From Balaenoptera acutorostrata (Eukaryota; Chordata; Mammalia; Artiodactyla; Balaenopteridae), in the NCBI RefSeq assembly GCF_949987535.1, contig NW_026645856.1:62001-126000 (forward strand): a stretch of 64,000 bases of DNA, given 5' to 3'. Numbering within the stretch: the first letter of the stretch is position 1; every line of letters starts with the position of its first letter. Below are positions 1 to 10,992 of this stretch, piece after piece. The notes beneath the pieces are model-generated. The model did no database searches. It worked only from the letters and a program-made list of their open reading frames with translations, and was not told the DNA's origin. The translations under genes and the position numbers were made by a program.

Positions 1-336
1 AGAAAAATGACAAGACACATAGTAATCAAATTGACAAAAATTAACGACAAAGAAAAATTATTGAAAGCAGCAAGGGAAAAATGACAAATAACATACAAGG
101 GAACTCCCATAAGGATAACAGCTGATTTCTCAGCAGAATATCTACAAGCCAGAAGGGAGTAGCATGATCAATTTAAAGTGATGAAAGGGAAGAACCTACA
201 ACCAAGATTACTCCACCCTGCAAAGATCTCATTCATATTTGATGGAGAAATCAAAAGCCCTACAGACAAGCAAAAGCTAAGAGAATTCAGCACCATGAAA
301 CCAGCTTTACACCAAATGCTAAAGGAACTTCTCTAA
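1..336 (+). pseudogene. L1 ORF1 C-terminal remnant (element A)
   Basis: This is the last part of an L1 ORF1, which in active elements encodes an RNA-binding nucleic-acid chaperone that coats L1 RNA. Translation across frames resembles the ORF1 C-terminal domain, and the frame ends with TAA at 334-336. In-frame stops, for example in the stretches near 83 and 160, show that it is dead. It is followed after about 60 bp by ORF2, as expected for L1. The N-terminal coiled coil and the RRM are outside the window. Confidence 0.75.
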
Positions 337-394
337 GTGGGAAACACAAGAGAAGAAAAGGACCCACCAAGACAACCCCATAACAATTAAGAAA

Positions 395-3300
395 ATAGTA
401 ATAGGAACATACATATCGATAATTACCTTAAACGTGAATGCACTAAATGTTCCAACCAAAAGACACAGGCTCGCTGAATGGATACAAAAACAAGACCCAT
501 ATATATGCTGTCTACAAGAGACCCATTTCAGACCTAGGGACACATACAGACTGAAAGTGAGGCGATGGAAAAATATACTCTATGCAAATGAAAATCAAAA
601 GAAAGCTGGAGTAGCAATACTCATATCAGATAAAATAGACTTTAAAATAAAGAATGTTACAAGAGACAAGGAAAGACACTACATAATGGTCAAGGGATCA
701 ATCCAAGAAGAAGATATAACAATTATAAATATATATGTACCCAACATAGGAGCACCTCAATGTATAAGGCAACTGCTAACAGCTATAAAAGAGGAAATCA
801 ACAGTAACACAATAATAGTGGGGGACTTTAATAGCTCACTTATACCAGTGGAGATCAGCCAGACAGAAAATTAATAAGGAAACACAAGCTTTAAATGACA
901 CAATAGACCAGATAGAGTTAATTGATATTTATAGGTCATTCCATCCAAAAACAGCAGATTACACGTTCTTCTTAACTGCACACGGAACATTCTCCAGGAT
1001 AGATCACATCTTGGATCACAAAGCCTCAGTAAATTTAAGAAAACTGAAATCATGTCAAGCAGCTGTTCCGACCACAATGCTATGAGATTAGAAATCAATT
1101 ACACGGAAAAAAACCGTAAAAAACACAAACACATGGAGGCTAAACAATGCGTTACTAAATAACCAAGAGATCACTGAAGAAATCAAAGAGGAAATCAAAA
1201 ACTACCTAGAGACAAATGACAACAAAAACACGATGATCCAAAACCTATGGGATGCGGCAAAAGCAGTTCTAAGAGGGAAGTTTATAGCAATACAAGCCTA
1301 CCTCAAGAAACAAGAAAAATCTCAAATAAACAATCTAACCTTACACCTAGAGGAATTAGAGAAAGAAGAACAAAACCCAAAGTTAGTAGAAGGAAAGAAA
1401 TCTTAAAGATCAGAGCAGAAATAAATGAAATAGAAACAAAGAAAACAAAAGCAAAGATCAATAAACCTAAAAGCTGGTTCTTTGAGAAGATAAGCAATAA
1501 TGATCAACCTTTAGCCAGACTCAAGAAAAAGAGGGAGAGGACTCAAATCAACAAAATTAGAAGTGAAAAAGGAGAAGTTACAACAGACACCACAGGAATA
1601 CAAAGCATCCTAAGAGACTACTACACGCAACTCTATGCCAATAAAATGGACAACCTGGAAGAAATGGACAAATTCTTAGAAAGGGATAACCTTCCAAGAC
1701 TGAACCAGGAAGAAATAGAAAATATGAACAAACCTATCACAAGCAATGAATTTGAAACTGTGATTAAAAATCTTCCAACAAACAAAAGTCCAGAACCAGA
1801 TGGCATCACAGGTGAATTCTATCAAACATTAGGGAAGAGCTAACACCCAACCTTCTCAAATTCTTCAAAACAATTGCAGGGGAAGGAACACTCCCAAACT
1901 CATTCTATCAGACCACCATCACCCTGATACCAAAATCAGACAGAGATACTACAAGGAAAGAAAATTATAGACCAATATCACTGATGAATATAGATGTAAA
2001 AATCCTCAACCAAATACTAGCAAACAGAATCAAACAACACATTAAAAGGATCATACACCATGATCAAGTGGGGTGTATCCCAGGGATGCAAGGATTCTTC
2101 AATATACACAAATCAATGTGATACACCATATTAACAAATTGTAGAATAAAACCATATGATCATCTCAATAGATGAAGGAAAAGATTTTGTGAAAATTCAA
2201 CACCCATTTACGATAAAAACTCTGCAGAGTGTGGGCATAGAGGGAAACTACCTCAACATAATAAAGGCCATATATGACAAACCCGCAGCAAACACCATTC
2301 TCAATGGTGAAAAACTGCAAGCGTTTCCTCTAAGATCAGGAACAAGACGAGGATGTCCACTCTCACCACTGCTATTCAACATAGTTTTGGAAGTCCTAGC
2401 CATGGCAATCAGAGAAGAAAAAGAAATAAAAGGAATACAAAAAGGAAAAGAAGGAGTAAAATTGTCACTGTTTGCAGATGACATGATATCATAGATAGAG
2501 AATCCTAAAGATGCCACCAGAAAACCACTGGAGCTAATCAATGAATCTGGTAAAGTTGCAGGATACAAAATTAATGCACAGAAATTGCTTGCATTCCTAT
2601 ACACTAACAATGAAAGATCAGAAAGAGAAATTAAGGAAACAATCCCATTACCACTGCAACAAAAAGAATAAAATACCTAGGAATTAACCTACCTAAGGAA
2701 GTAAAAGACCTGTACTCAGAAAACTATAAGACGCTGATGAAAGAAATCAAAGATGATATAAACAGATGGAGACATATACCATGTTCTTGGATTAGAAGAA
2801 TCAATATTGTGAAAATGACTATACTACCCAAAGCAATCTACAGATTTAATGCAATCCTGATCAAAATACTTTTGGCATTTTCTACAGAACAAGAAAAAAA
2901 AATCTTAAAATTTGTAGGGAGACACAAAAGACCCTGGATAGCCAAAGCAGTCTTGAGGGGGAAAAAAAAGAGCTGGAGGAATCAGACTTCCAGACTTCAG
3001 ACTATATTACAAAGCTACAGTAATCAGATAATATGGTACTGACACAAAAACAGAAATATAGGTCAATAGAACAGGATAGAAAGCACAGAGATAAACCCAC
3101 ATACCTATGGTTAACTAATCTATGACAAAGGAGGCAAGGGTGTACAACGGAGAAAAGACAGTGTCTTCAGTAAGTGGTGCTGGGAAAACTGGACAGCTAC
3201 ATGTAAAAGAATGAAATTAGAACACTCCCTAACACCATACACAAAAATAAACTCAAAATGGATTAGAGACCTAAATATAAGACCAGCCACTATAAAACTC

Positions 3301-4191
3301 TTAGAGGAAAACATAAGCAGAACAGTCTATGACATAAATCACAGCAAGATCCTTTTTGACCCACCTCCTAGAGAAATGGAAATAAAAACAAAAATTAAAA
3401 AATGGGACCTAATGAAACATAAATTCTTTTGCACAGCAAAGGAAAACATAAGCAAGATGAAAAGACAACCATCAGAATGGGAGAAAATATTTTCAAATGA
3501 AGCAAATGGCAAAGGATTAATCTCCAAAAAGCAGCTCATGTAGCTCAATATCACAAAACCAAACAACCCAATCCAAAAATGGGCAGAAGACCTAAATAGA
3601 CATTTCTCCAAAGAAGATATACAGGTTGCCAACAAACACATGAAAGGATGCTGAACATCACTAATCATTAGAGAAATGCAAATCAAAACTACAGCGAGGT
3701 ATCACCTCACACCAGTCAGAATGGCCATCATCAAAAAATCTACCAACAATAAATGCTGGAGAGGCATTAATTGGAGAAAAGGGAACCCTCTTGCACTGTT
3801 GGTGGGAATGTAAATTGATATAGCCACTAGGGAGAACGGTATGAAGGTTCCTTAAATACTAAAAATAGAACTACCATACAACCCAGCAAACCCACTCCTG
3901 GACCTTTACCCTGAGAAAACCATAATTCAAAAAGAGTCATGTACCACAATGTTCACTGTAGCTCTATTTACAATAGCCAGGACATGGAAGCAACCTAAGT
4001 GTCCATCAACAGATAAATGGATAAAGAAGATGTGGCACATATATACAATGGAACATGATTCAGCCATAAAAAGAAACGAAATTGAGTTATTTTTAGTGAG
4101 GTGGATGGATCTAGAGTCTGTCCTACAGAGTGAAGTAAGTCAGAAAGGGAAAAACAAACACTGTATGCTAACACATATATATGGAATCTAA
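395..4191 (+). pseudogene. L1 ORF2 (endonuclease/reverse transcriptase) remnant, element A
   Basis: ORF2p nicks target DNA and reverse transcribes L1 RNA there. Visible endonuclease signs are a start-proximal N-V-N-A-L-N segment (from 431), CCLQETHF (about 505-530), GDFN at 821-832 and SDHN at 1067-1078 after a frame change near 870. The reverse-transcriptase part has PDGITGEFY (about 1798-1824), a polymerase region from about 1920, and the catalytic FADD at 2471-2482, closely followed by a stop (2492-2494). The C-terminal part runs to TAA at 4189-4191. The expected ATG appears to be lost around 395-401. The cysteine-rich motif near 3754 is broken by a small insertion. At least ten open pieces in different frames replace the single ORF of about 1,275 codons that is usual for L1. 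Confidence 0.93.
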
Positions 4192-4563
4192 AAAAAAAAG
4201 TTTATGTAGAACCTAGGGGCAGGAAAGGATTAAGGACACAGACGTAGAGAAAGGACTTGAGGACATGGGGAGGGGGAAGGGTAAGCTGGGACAAAGTGAG
4301 AGAGTGGTATGGACATATATACACTACCAAATGTAAAATTGATAGCTACTGGGAAGCAGCCACATAGCACAGGGAGATCAGGTCTGTGCTTTGTGACCAC
4401 CTAAAAGGGTGGGATAAGGGAGTGAGAGGGAGGTGCAAGAGGGAGGGGATATGGTGTTATATGTATACGCATAGCTGATTCACTTTTTTATACAGCAGAA
4501 ACTAACACACAATTGTAAAGCAATTATACTCCAATAAAGATGTAAAAGAAAAAAAAAAAAAAA
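4192..4563 (+). other. 3'UTR and poly-A of L1 element A
   Basis: This follows the ORF2 stop directly. It contains the G-rich stretch at about 4265-4285, AATAAA at 4533-4538 and a terminal A tract. Its sequence differs from the 3'UTR of element B and from the UTR type buried in the satellite, so at least three L1 3'UTR types are present in the window. Confidence 0.85.
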
Positions 4564-4565
4564 GA

Positions 4566-5703
4566 AAGCCCAGAGATAAACCTACACACCTATGACCCAC
4601 TAATCTATGACAAAGGAGGCAAGGATATACAATGGAGAAAAGACAGTCTCTTCAATAAGTGGTGCTGGGAAAAATGGACAGCTACATGTAAAAGAATGAA
4701 ATTAGAACACTCCCTAACACCATACACAAAAAATAAACTCAAAATGCATTAGAGACCAAAATGTAAGACCGGACACTAGAAAACTCTTAGAGGAAAACAT
4801 AGGAAGAATACTCTTTGACATAAATCACAGCAAGGTCTTTTTTGATCCACCTCCTAGAGTAATGGAATAAAAAACAATAATAAACAAATGGGAGCAAATG
4901 AAACCTAAAAGCTTTTGCAAAGCAAAGGAAACTACAAACAAGACGAAAAGACAACCCTCAGAATGGGAGAAAATATTTGCAAACGAATCAATGGACAAAG
5001 GATTAATCTCCAATGTATATAAACAGCTCATACAGCTCAACAGTAAAAAAACAAACAACCCAATCCAAAAATGGGCAGATGACGTAAATAGACATTTGTC
5101 CCAAGAAGACATACAGATGACCAAGAAGCACATGAAAAGCTGCTCAACATCACTAATTATTAGAGAAATATAAACCAAAACTACAATGAGTTATCACCTC
5201 ACACGAGTTAGAATGGGCATCATCAGAAAATCTACAAACAACAAATGCTGGAGAGGGTGTGGAGAAAAGGGAACCCTCTTACACTATTTGTGGGAATGTA
5301 AGTTGATACAGTCACTATGGAGAACAGTATGGAGGTTCCTTAAAAAACTAAATATAGAATTACCATATGACCCAGCAATCCCACTACTGGCCATATACCC
5401 AGAGAAAACCATAATTCAAAAAGACATATTCAAAAAAAAAAATAAAAAAGACATATTCACCACAATGTTCACTGCAGCACTATTTACAATAGCCAGGTCA
5501 TGGAAGCAACCTAAGTGCCCATAGACAGACGAACGGAAAAGATGTGCTACATATATAAAATGCAATATTTCTCAGCCATAAAAAGGAATGAAATTGGGTC
5601 ATTTGTAGAGACGTGGATAGATCTAGAGACTGTCATACAGAGTGAAGTTAGTCAGAAAGAGAAAAACAAATATCGTATATTAACGCATACATGTGGAACC
5701 TAG
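4566..5703 (+). pseudogene. L1 ORF2 C-terminal remnant, element B
   Basis: This is the C-terminal part of ORF2p. It keeps open segments at 4898-5173 and 5186-5524, and a last piece ending at the stop 5701-5703. The cysteine-rich motif typical of the ORF2p C-terminus is readable from 5246, with spacing C-x3-C-x7-H-x4-C. Stops (for example TAG at 5523-5525) and frame changes separate the pieces. There is no endonuclease or polymerase core, so no enzymatic function is possible. Confidence 0.88.
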
Positions 5704-5955
5704 AAAAAATGGTACAGAGAACCGGTTTGCAAGGCATAAATAGAGACACAGATGTATAGAACAAATGTATGGACACCAAGGGGGGAAAGTGGCAGGGTGG
5801 TGGTGGTGGGATGAATTGCGAGCCTGGGATTGACATATATACACTTATATGTATAAAATAGATAACCAATAAGAACCTGCTGTATAAAAAAATGAATAAA
5901 ATAAATTCAAAAATTAAAATATAATTAATACTTAAAAAAATAAAACAGAAAAAAA
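5704..5955 (+). other. 3'UTR and A-rich end of L1 element B
   Basis: The UTR has a purine-rich GGGGGGAAAG run near 5780, a GGTGGTGGTGGTGGG run near 5800 and several AATAAA words in the tail (about 5890-5945). It is a different UTR type from element A. Confidence 0.75.
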
Positions 5956-7242
5956 GTTCTGTCCTTCCCATAGACGTATTTGTATGAATGAATTATTTCC
6001 ATGCTTATATCCATAAATACAAAAAGAGGAATAAAACTTACCTTGAACCAAAAAAGAAAAAAACAAAAACAGAACCCACTGGTCATACAGAGGAAAACCC
6101 TATCAGGGCACTTGCTCCATTGGTAAACAATTCTGAAGTTGGTCACAGGTGGGGAATCATTTCCCATGCAGCCAGCAGCCCCAACACAAGGAGCGTCCTC
6201 ATTGCAAAGCTGGGGGACCGTGAGGAGGCGTCTCTGAGTAAATGTGAGCTGAGCCCCAGGCCAGTTGCTGCTGAACTTTTCCCACCCTTCCCAGGTAAAA
6301 CACCTGAATGTGTGCAAAGACTTTAAAAGCTAGAGGAAGGGGCTTGGACACGCAGGCCGACTTGGTGCCTGCAGGCCAGCCAGGATGGTCCTGGCCCTGG
6401 GCACTCGTCTGGAAGCTTTCCATTTCCCTGCCTGAGGTACCCCTCCTGTCCCGGTCCCCACTGCTTTTTTCCTTCCTCACCTCTGCCCGGGGAGAAATTC
6501 CAGCAGCAAGTATGGGTGACACATCCTCCTCTTTAGCAGGTGGCAGCCCGGCAACTCCTGCAGGAAGTCCAGCAGAGCCCCAGTCACACCGGGCCACTCA
6601 TAGAGCCGTGGGCCCTACTCCCTCCCACCATCCCAACCCCGAGACTGCGGACGGGGCAGAGAATATGGCGTCAGGCACAGCTGCAGAGGCTTTTGCTGCC
6701 TGGAGGGGTGTTTATATTGACCTCAACCCAGGCACACCTGGGAAGGGCTGGCTGGCCGGGTCAGGCTGCCCAGGTCAGCCAATCCTCGCCCCTCAGGGGC
6801 TCAGAGTTGCAGAAAATGTGCCTTGCTGCACCGGCCAGATCCAAAGAACAGGTGTAGGGTCCCGAGAGTCAGGATAGATAAGGGGCGGCAGCCCTGGCTT
6901 GTTTTCTAATCATTTTATCTGGTTCATGAGTGGGAGACAACTTCAAGAAGACCCTCTGCTAATGAGAGGAACCCAGGAGTCAGGGAGAGGAGGGGTGGTG
7001 GGTGGAGACAGAGGCCTGGTGCCCCAGCTGCAGTGGAAGCCCCTGGAAGACCAGGCAGAGGGAGGCCACACAGAGTGAAGCCTAGGGTCACAGACCTGTT
7101 GGAGCTGCTGTTTGTTAGTTCAAGCTCTGCTCTGAGGTGCTCTGTGTCAGCTCTGAGCTACAGTTGTCCTGGGGGTGCTCTGCAATGAGGGCTATGTGCA
7201 CGGTTCCTGTGTGCCCAGCCCTGCCAGGGTACCTGTCCAGGG
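5956..7242. other. No recognised gene; A-rich then GC-rich single-copy-looking DNA
   Basis: Positions 5956-6080 are A/T-rich with an A-run near 6048-6075. From about 6081 the base composition becomes GC-rich. Open frames exist (for example 6308-6877 plus, 189 codons), but composition, frame overlap on both strands and the lack of any domain I recognise give no support for coding. No transfer RNA, SINE or LTR was recognised here. Confidence 0.5.
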
Positions 7243-7500
7243 GAGCTCCATATCCAGGGAGGGGCCTGCCCACGAGAGCCCTGTGGGCTGCTGCATACCT
7301 GCCCAGGTGAGCTCCATATCCTGGGAGGGGCCTGACCATGAGGGCCCCATGGGTTGCTGGGTACATGCCCAGGTGAACTCCATATCCTGGGAGTGGCCTA
7401 ACACCGAGAGTCCCATGGGCTGCTGGGTACCTGCCCAGGTGAGCTCCATATCCTGGGAGGGGCCTGACCACAAGAGCCCCGTGGGCTGCTGGGTACCTGG
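7243..7500. repeat. Minisatellite, 66-bp unit, about 4 copies
   Basis: The word GAGCTCCATATCC (third copy GAACTCCATATCC) starts at 7243, 7309, 7375 and 7441, an exact 66-bp spacing with no length change. Each unit includes a GGGAGGGGCCTG-like block and a GTGGGCTGCTGGGTACCTG-like block. Because 66 is a multiple of three, frames stay open on both strands across the array (7175-7525 plus, 7115-7531 minus). This explains those long open frames without assuming a protein. Confidence 0.9.
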
Positions 7501-7534
7501 TAGAGGACGACAGGACAGTCAGTGAAGCCACAGA

Positions 7535-8470
7535 GGATATACATCTAGTAGTTCCAAATTCCTACACCCTGCTGGTCATTCTACCATCCACCAGGACATG
7601 GTATTCTGTATTAGACTTCAATGATGCCTTCTTCTGTATTCCATTAGTCCCAGAGTCACAAGAAATTTTGGCTGTGAGTGGCAGGACTCAACATACAACA
7701 AAAACAATGCTGCTGGGCCGTCCTGCCCCAGGGGTTCAAAAATCCCCACACCATCTTTTGGGAAACGTTAGCTAAAGACCTAAAAGATCTACCTCTGGAG
7801 AAGGGAACCCTCCTTCAATATGCAGATGACATTCTGATCACCAGCCCGACTAAGGAGGCCTCTGAACTACCTAGCCAATAAAAGATAGAAGGTGTCCAAG
7901 AAAAAGGCTCAAATATCACAAACTAAGGTGACCTTCCTGGGTTTCATTCACACAGAAGGTCGGAGAAGCCCACCCCAGGAAAGGGAAGAAGCCATTTGCA
8001 GCCTCACCCTTCCTAAAACTAGAAGACAGCTTAGGGGTTCCTGGGGAGACCGGGGTTTGCTGCATCTGGATCCCTAACTACAGTCCAATAACTGGGCCTC
8101 TATATGAAACACTGAAAGGAAAAGATGATGATCCTTTTGAATAGAATCCAGAAGCGGCCTTTCAAGAAGGGAAAGTGCAGTCAATTCAGACCCTTGCCCT
8201 GGACCTCCTTAAGTTAGCTAAACCCTTTGACCTTTACATTCCTGGTCCAAGGCGAATCGCCCTTGGAGTATTAGTGCAAAAACTGGGACCACTTGAAATG
8301 GAACAATGCAAGAATGCCCTCCAGGCATTGGCCAGCCACCCCATCTGACCAGGATACTGGGGGTATCTAAAAACCTGGAAATCAGCAGCCCGCAAGTCCA
8401 GCTCCCTCGTAAGGGTAAAGGATGCCACTTGGTGATCCTAACCACCCACCATGCCCTGAAGTTGCAGGGA
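7535..8470 (+). pseudogene. Retroviral pol remnant (reverse transcriptase and RNase H border)
   Basis: Reverse-transcriptase motif A is readable as VLDFNDAFF from 7608, with its catalytic Asp codon at 7614-7616. The YADD catalytic box is at 7819-7830, in a different frame, so at least one frameshift lies between them. A stop follows at 7879-7881. A later segment at about 8154-8300 reads as the polymerase-to-RNase H junction (KLAKPFDLYI then a GVLVQKLGP-like stretch), and weaker similarity continues to about 8470. The YADD-type active site and this junction fit gammaretrovirus-like pol. Broken throughout. Confidence 0.78.
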
Positions 8471-8819
8471 TTGCTCCGTGGGCACAATGACCTCGAGTGA
8501 GGAGGCCGTCCAACACCAACCTCCAGAGAGACAACCGGGGGCAATGGGCCCCCATGACGACTCGTGTGACCGTCACTTGACCTGGAGTTTCTCTCAGAAA
8601 ACAACAAGAGTGTGCCCCAAAAGAGCAGACTACTGCTTACAGGACTTACTGCACCCAGAGCGGAGCTAATAAACTTGGCAGGGGAACCGTAAATAACGCT
8701 GCCACCATAGAAAAGCCTACAGACACCGCGGTGACGGAGGCCAATGAGACCGGCTGTACTCCTGGCTACTTCAAAAGGCCGTTGACTGAGTGGCCGTCAT
8801 GGTCCTGGATCACCACCAG
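8471..8819 (+). other. Unassigned interior of ERV relic
   Basis: This lies between the last readable pol segment and the env trace. An open frame at 8478-8669 gives no match I recognise. It is probably decayed pol or env sequence, judged only by position. Confidence 0.35.
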
Positions 8820-8900
8820 CCCTGGACTGTCTGGGATTTGAGCAAGCAGGGCTCTGATACCTGGTGCTGTTTGTACGTTAATTCAGTGGCCTAACTGAAG
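8820..8900 (+). pseudogene. Possible env transmembrane (TM) fragment
   Basis: The codons at 8865-8882 read CCLYVN, resembling the CC-containing disulphide motif and the downstream Y-x-N of gammaretroviral TM subunits. A stop follows soon after (about 8892). Only a few dozen residues are interpretable, with no fusion peptide and no membrane anchor. The position between pol and an LTR supports the reading, but a chance match is possible. Confidence 0.45.
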
Positions 8901-9259
8901 AAAGCGCAGACTACTGGTCAGAGCATCTAGGCTGGCAGAAACCGTCAGCCTAAGGGGGTCGAACCAATGTGGAGCAGGGTAAAACCGCCCACCCCCCCGC
9001 AACGTCTCTGAACATCTCTTTCCTGGACCCTTAAAGGTCATTAGAATCTATGAAACTTCCAATGCTGGTGCTCAGGCAGACGAGCAGTGAGGGAGGAGGC
9101 CTGGGGACAATCCACCTCACCTGGAGGCTGCTGGAGAGAAGTCCTGCCCCTCCCCCCAGGTATGAGGACACCCAACTCAGCACGAAGCATTTACAGAAGA
9201 GGTGTCTGCACCCTCAGTGCCCCACGAATGAGGAATGGGACAAAAGGCAGAGGAGGGCT
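8901..9259. other. Unassigned sequence between env trace and LTR
   Basis: This is GC-rich, with a C-run near 8990-8998 and a purine-rich stretch near 9085-9100. It may hold env tail or U3 sequence, but I recognise nothing specific. The open frames here (9050-9319, 9087-9299) overlap each other in different phases and look like chance. Confidence 0.35.
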
Positions 9260-9732
9260 TTGTCACTGGCAAAGCCCATTAAAAATTCCTGGGAGATAAA
9301 AATAGAATCTGGGCAATAAAATAAAGTCTAACCATTTTGTCCTTTGTACTTTGTCTAATTTCACTTGCTCCTAGGTTTCCACATGCAGAGGTCCCACACC
9401 CGGCACTTCAGACCCGATTTCCTAGTGCAAAATGGCTGGGCCGACACCTCAGCTCGTGGGGCCCTGTGCAGACTCTGCGACATAGAGCCTGAGCTCCAGC
9501 CAACCCGGCCCTCGAGAGCTCTGCCCCCTCCCTCCGGCTGATGCTGACAGGATCCCTACACAGCAGCCCGGCCCACAACCCGCAGGGGAGCACACACTCT
9601 CACCTCTCCATTCTCTGATTAAAATATAAAGTTTTCCTTTGCTTCTGAACCAAAGTCAGTCTCGATCTGTTGGCTCCAATGACACTGGGCAGGGAGACCC
9701 TTGTTGGGGCCCACTCTGCAGGATCAGTAACA
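9260..9732 (+). repeat. Probable solo or 3' LTR of the ERV relic
   Basis: Near its end the stretch has an ATTAAA polyadenylation word (9618-9623), a T-rich segment, a run about a CTGTTGGCTCC word, and the ending AGTAACA at 9726-9732. This is like the terminal bases of gammaretroviral LTRs. The 5' boundary is a guess (TGTC near 9261 after a purine-rich run). No second copy was found in the window, so the two LTRs cannot be compared for age. Confidence 0.5.
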
Positions 9733-10059
9733 GAATTTGAGAACATTGTAACTTCAATGAACAGATGTGTGAGCCAAACTGTAATTAACATAGAGCAGTG
9801 TATAAGGCTCGTGTAAAATAAGATGTTTCTAACACTTCCATTTGATATTTCCATCACTTTATTATAAGCAAGTTCAGTGGAGGGGTTTGTCTTATTTGTC
9901 AGGTCAACAGTAGTGAAATGCAGTGATTTCTTTCCAAGGATGTACATCTAATAATCTTGGTTGAAGTTTCAACCTTGTTTTGAATGATTTTCCATTGAAA
10001 ATGATACCTCTCTTTCAGCTCCTAGATTTCTGAGAAGTATAAAATCTTATATTTTTTTA
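9733..10059. other. AT-rich DNA, nothing recognised
   Basis: There is no open frame of note on the plus strand, and the minus-strand frame 9600-9947 crosses the LTR boundary and looks like chance. I see no repeat family here. Confidence 0.5.
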
Positions 10060-10265
10060 TTACCAAAGGGGAAAGGTGGGAGGAGGGATAAATTAACAGT
10101 TTCGGATTAACATATACACACTGCTATGTATAAAATATATCATCAACAAGGATCTACTGTATAGCACAGGGAACTATACTCAATATTTTTTAATGACCCC
10201 TAAGGGGAAATAATCTGAAAAACAATAGATATCTATATCGACATCATCTATCAACTACAGATAAA
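10060..10265 (+). repeat. L1 3'UTR fragment at the satellite edge
   Basis: From TACCAAAGGGGAAAGG onward this reads as an L1 3'UTR of the type ending with a 'TACTGTATAGCACAGGGAACTATA'-like block (about 10154-10178). It aligns, with many differences, to the UTR-derived part of every satellite unit (for example 11705-11850). The following sequence also aligns to the satellite. So this is probably the last surviving piece of the outermost, most ancient unit and not an unrelated L1. Confidence 0.7.
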
Positions 10266-10992
10266 ATGGAAACTAAAGGAGGCCGATGGTGAGCGTTTCT
10301 GAACCTGAAGACTTCAATCATCTAAAGTTCGGACTCTGCCTACAGCCCAAGTCCCTTAATGAACACACATGTACCAGTAGCTTAAAAATTCCCCAGATTG
10401 GAGCTTGGGGAGACACTGATTTGGAAAAATCCCTGGTGTTCGCCTTACATACACGGGACCTTTCCTACAGCTAAAACATGCCTGTGACACCCAGAAGATG
10501 GAACACGGTTGGATCAGGAAGATTTTGGAAAAGGAACCAAAACTCCTAATTTCCTGGTTGTTGGATTCACTCCTCCAGACTTTTTCCTTAAAATCTCCCC
10601 ACTTGAGGATGTCAGCACCTTCAACATCCAGTTGCACAGAATTTGGAATTTGTCCTAAGGAAAAAGGGGAAGGAGGAGAAACAAGGAGAGCCAAGCTCTA
10701 GATGCTCGGACAGGCACATGTCACTCTAATTTCCAATCAGGAAGAAGAATTAAGCAAAGGCTTAGCCTGCCACTGAGAACCAGAGCAGGGCCAGAAGCAA
10801 ACCAGCGGCTCTGCGGGAAGCTCCCAAAAAGCGAGTTGAAAAATGGAGCTCAGGGGCACTGCAATTCACAAACCTGCAGAGTTTTAAATTATAATTATCG
10901 CCCAAAACTATATTGAGGGAAGGCAACGAAAAGGATTGGAAAGCAAGGCAGAATTGCAGGAAACAAATTTCAGGAGTTAGATTCGAATAGCC
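10266..10992 (+). repeat. Highly diverged satellite half-unit (array edge)
   Basis: It aligns to the non-L1 module and the first L1-derived part of the interior units, with clear anchor words: CTTGGGGAGACACTGATTT (interior CTTGGGGCTGAGAGGTTT), AACATGCCTGTGACACCCAG (interior AACATGCATGAGAAACCCAG) and CAGGAAGAAGAATTAAGC at about 10738-10755. It is shorter than interior units between the UTR and the module. It is much more diverged than any unit to its right and blends into unit 1. Confidence 0.8.

Larger units (their letters stand above)
1..4563 (+). mobile_element. Decayed L1 (LINE-1) element A, 5' end outside window
   Basis: The order is ORF1 tail, short inter-ORF spacer, ORF2, 3'UTR with AATAAA at 4533-4538, and a poly-A tract at about 4546-4563. 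This is the standard layout of a mammalian L1 on the plus strand. The reading frames are interrupted by many stops and frameshifts, so the element cannot mobilise itself. Its left end lies beyond the window, so I cannot say whether it was full length. The identification rests on endonuclease and reverse-transcriptase motifs listed under ORF2 and on the 3'UTR. The subfamily was not determined. Confidence 0.95.
4564..5955 (+). mobile_element. 5'-truncated L1 element B
   Basis: The sequence from about 4566 repeats the ORF2 region of element A that begins near 3077. It is colinear with it through the ORF2 end and then enters a different 3'UTR ending in an A/T-rich tail. Element B therefore contains only the last ~1.1 kb of ORF2 plus the UTR, a typical 5'-truncated L1 insert. 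It abuts the poly-A of element A with no spacer. I could not delimit target-site duplications with confidence because both junctions are A-rich. Confidence 0.9.
7535..9732 (+). mobile_element. Relic of a gammaretrovirus-like endogenous retrovirus (ERV1), heavily deleted
   Basis: In order, I see polymerase motifs (7535-8470), a short envelope transmembrane trace near 8865, and a probable LTR ending at 9732. No gag, no integrase that I recognise, no surface-envelope part and no 5' LTR are visible. All frames are broken by stops and indels. It is an old, non-functional provirus lying between the minisatellite and the satellite edge. The ERV1 assignment comes from the motif wording and is an inference that needs a repeat-library search. 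Confidence 0.75.

Noticed and set aside
2156..2494. Functional reverse transcriptase
   Set aside because: The FADD motif survives but is followed at once by a stop, and both upstream endonuclease and downstream domains are frameshifted.
6308..6877. 189-codon plus-strand frame as a gene
   Set aside because: It lies in GC-rich DNA where stops are rare, overlaps other long frames on both strands, and has no domain, splice structure or homology I recognise.
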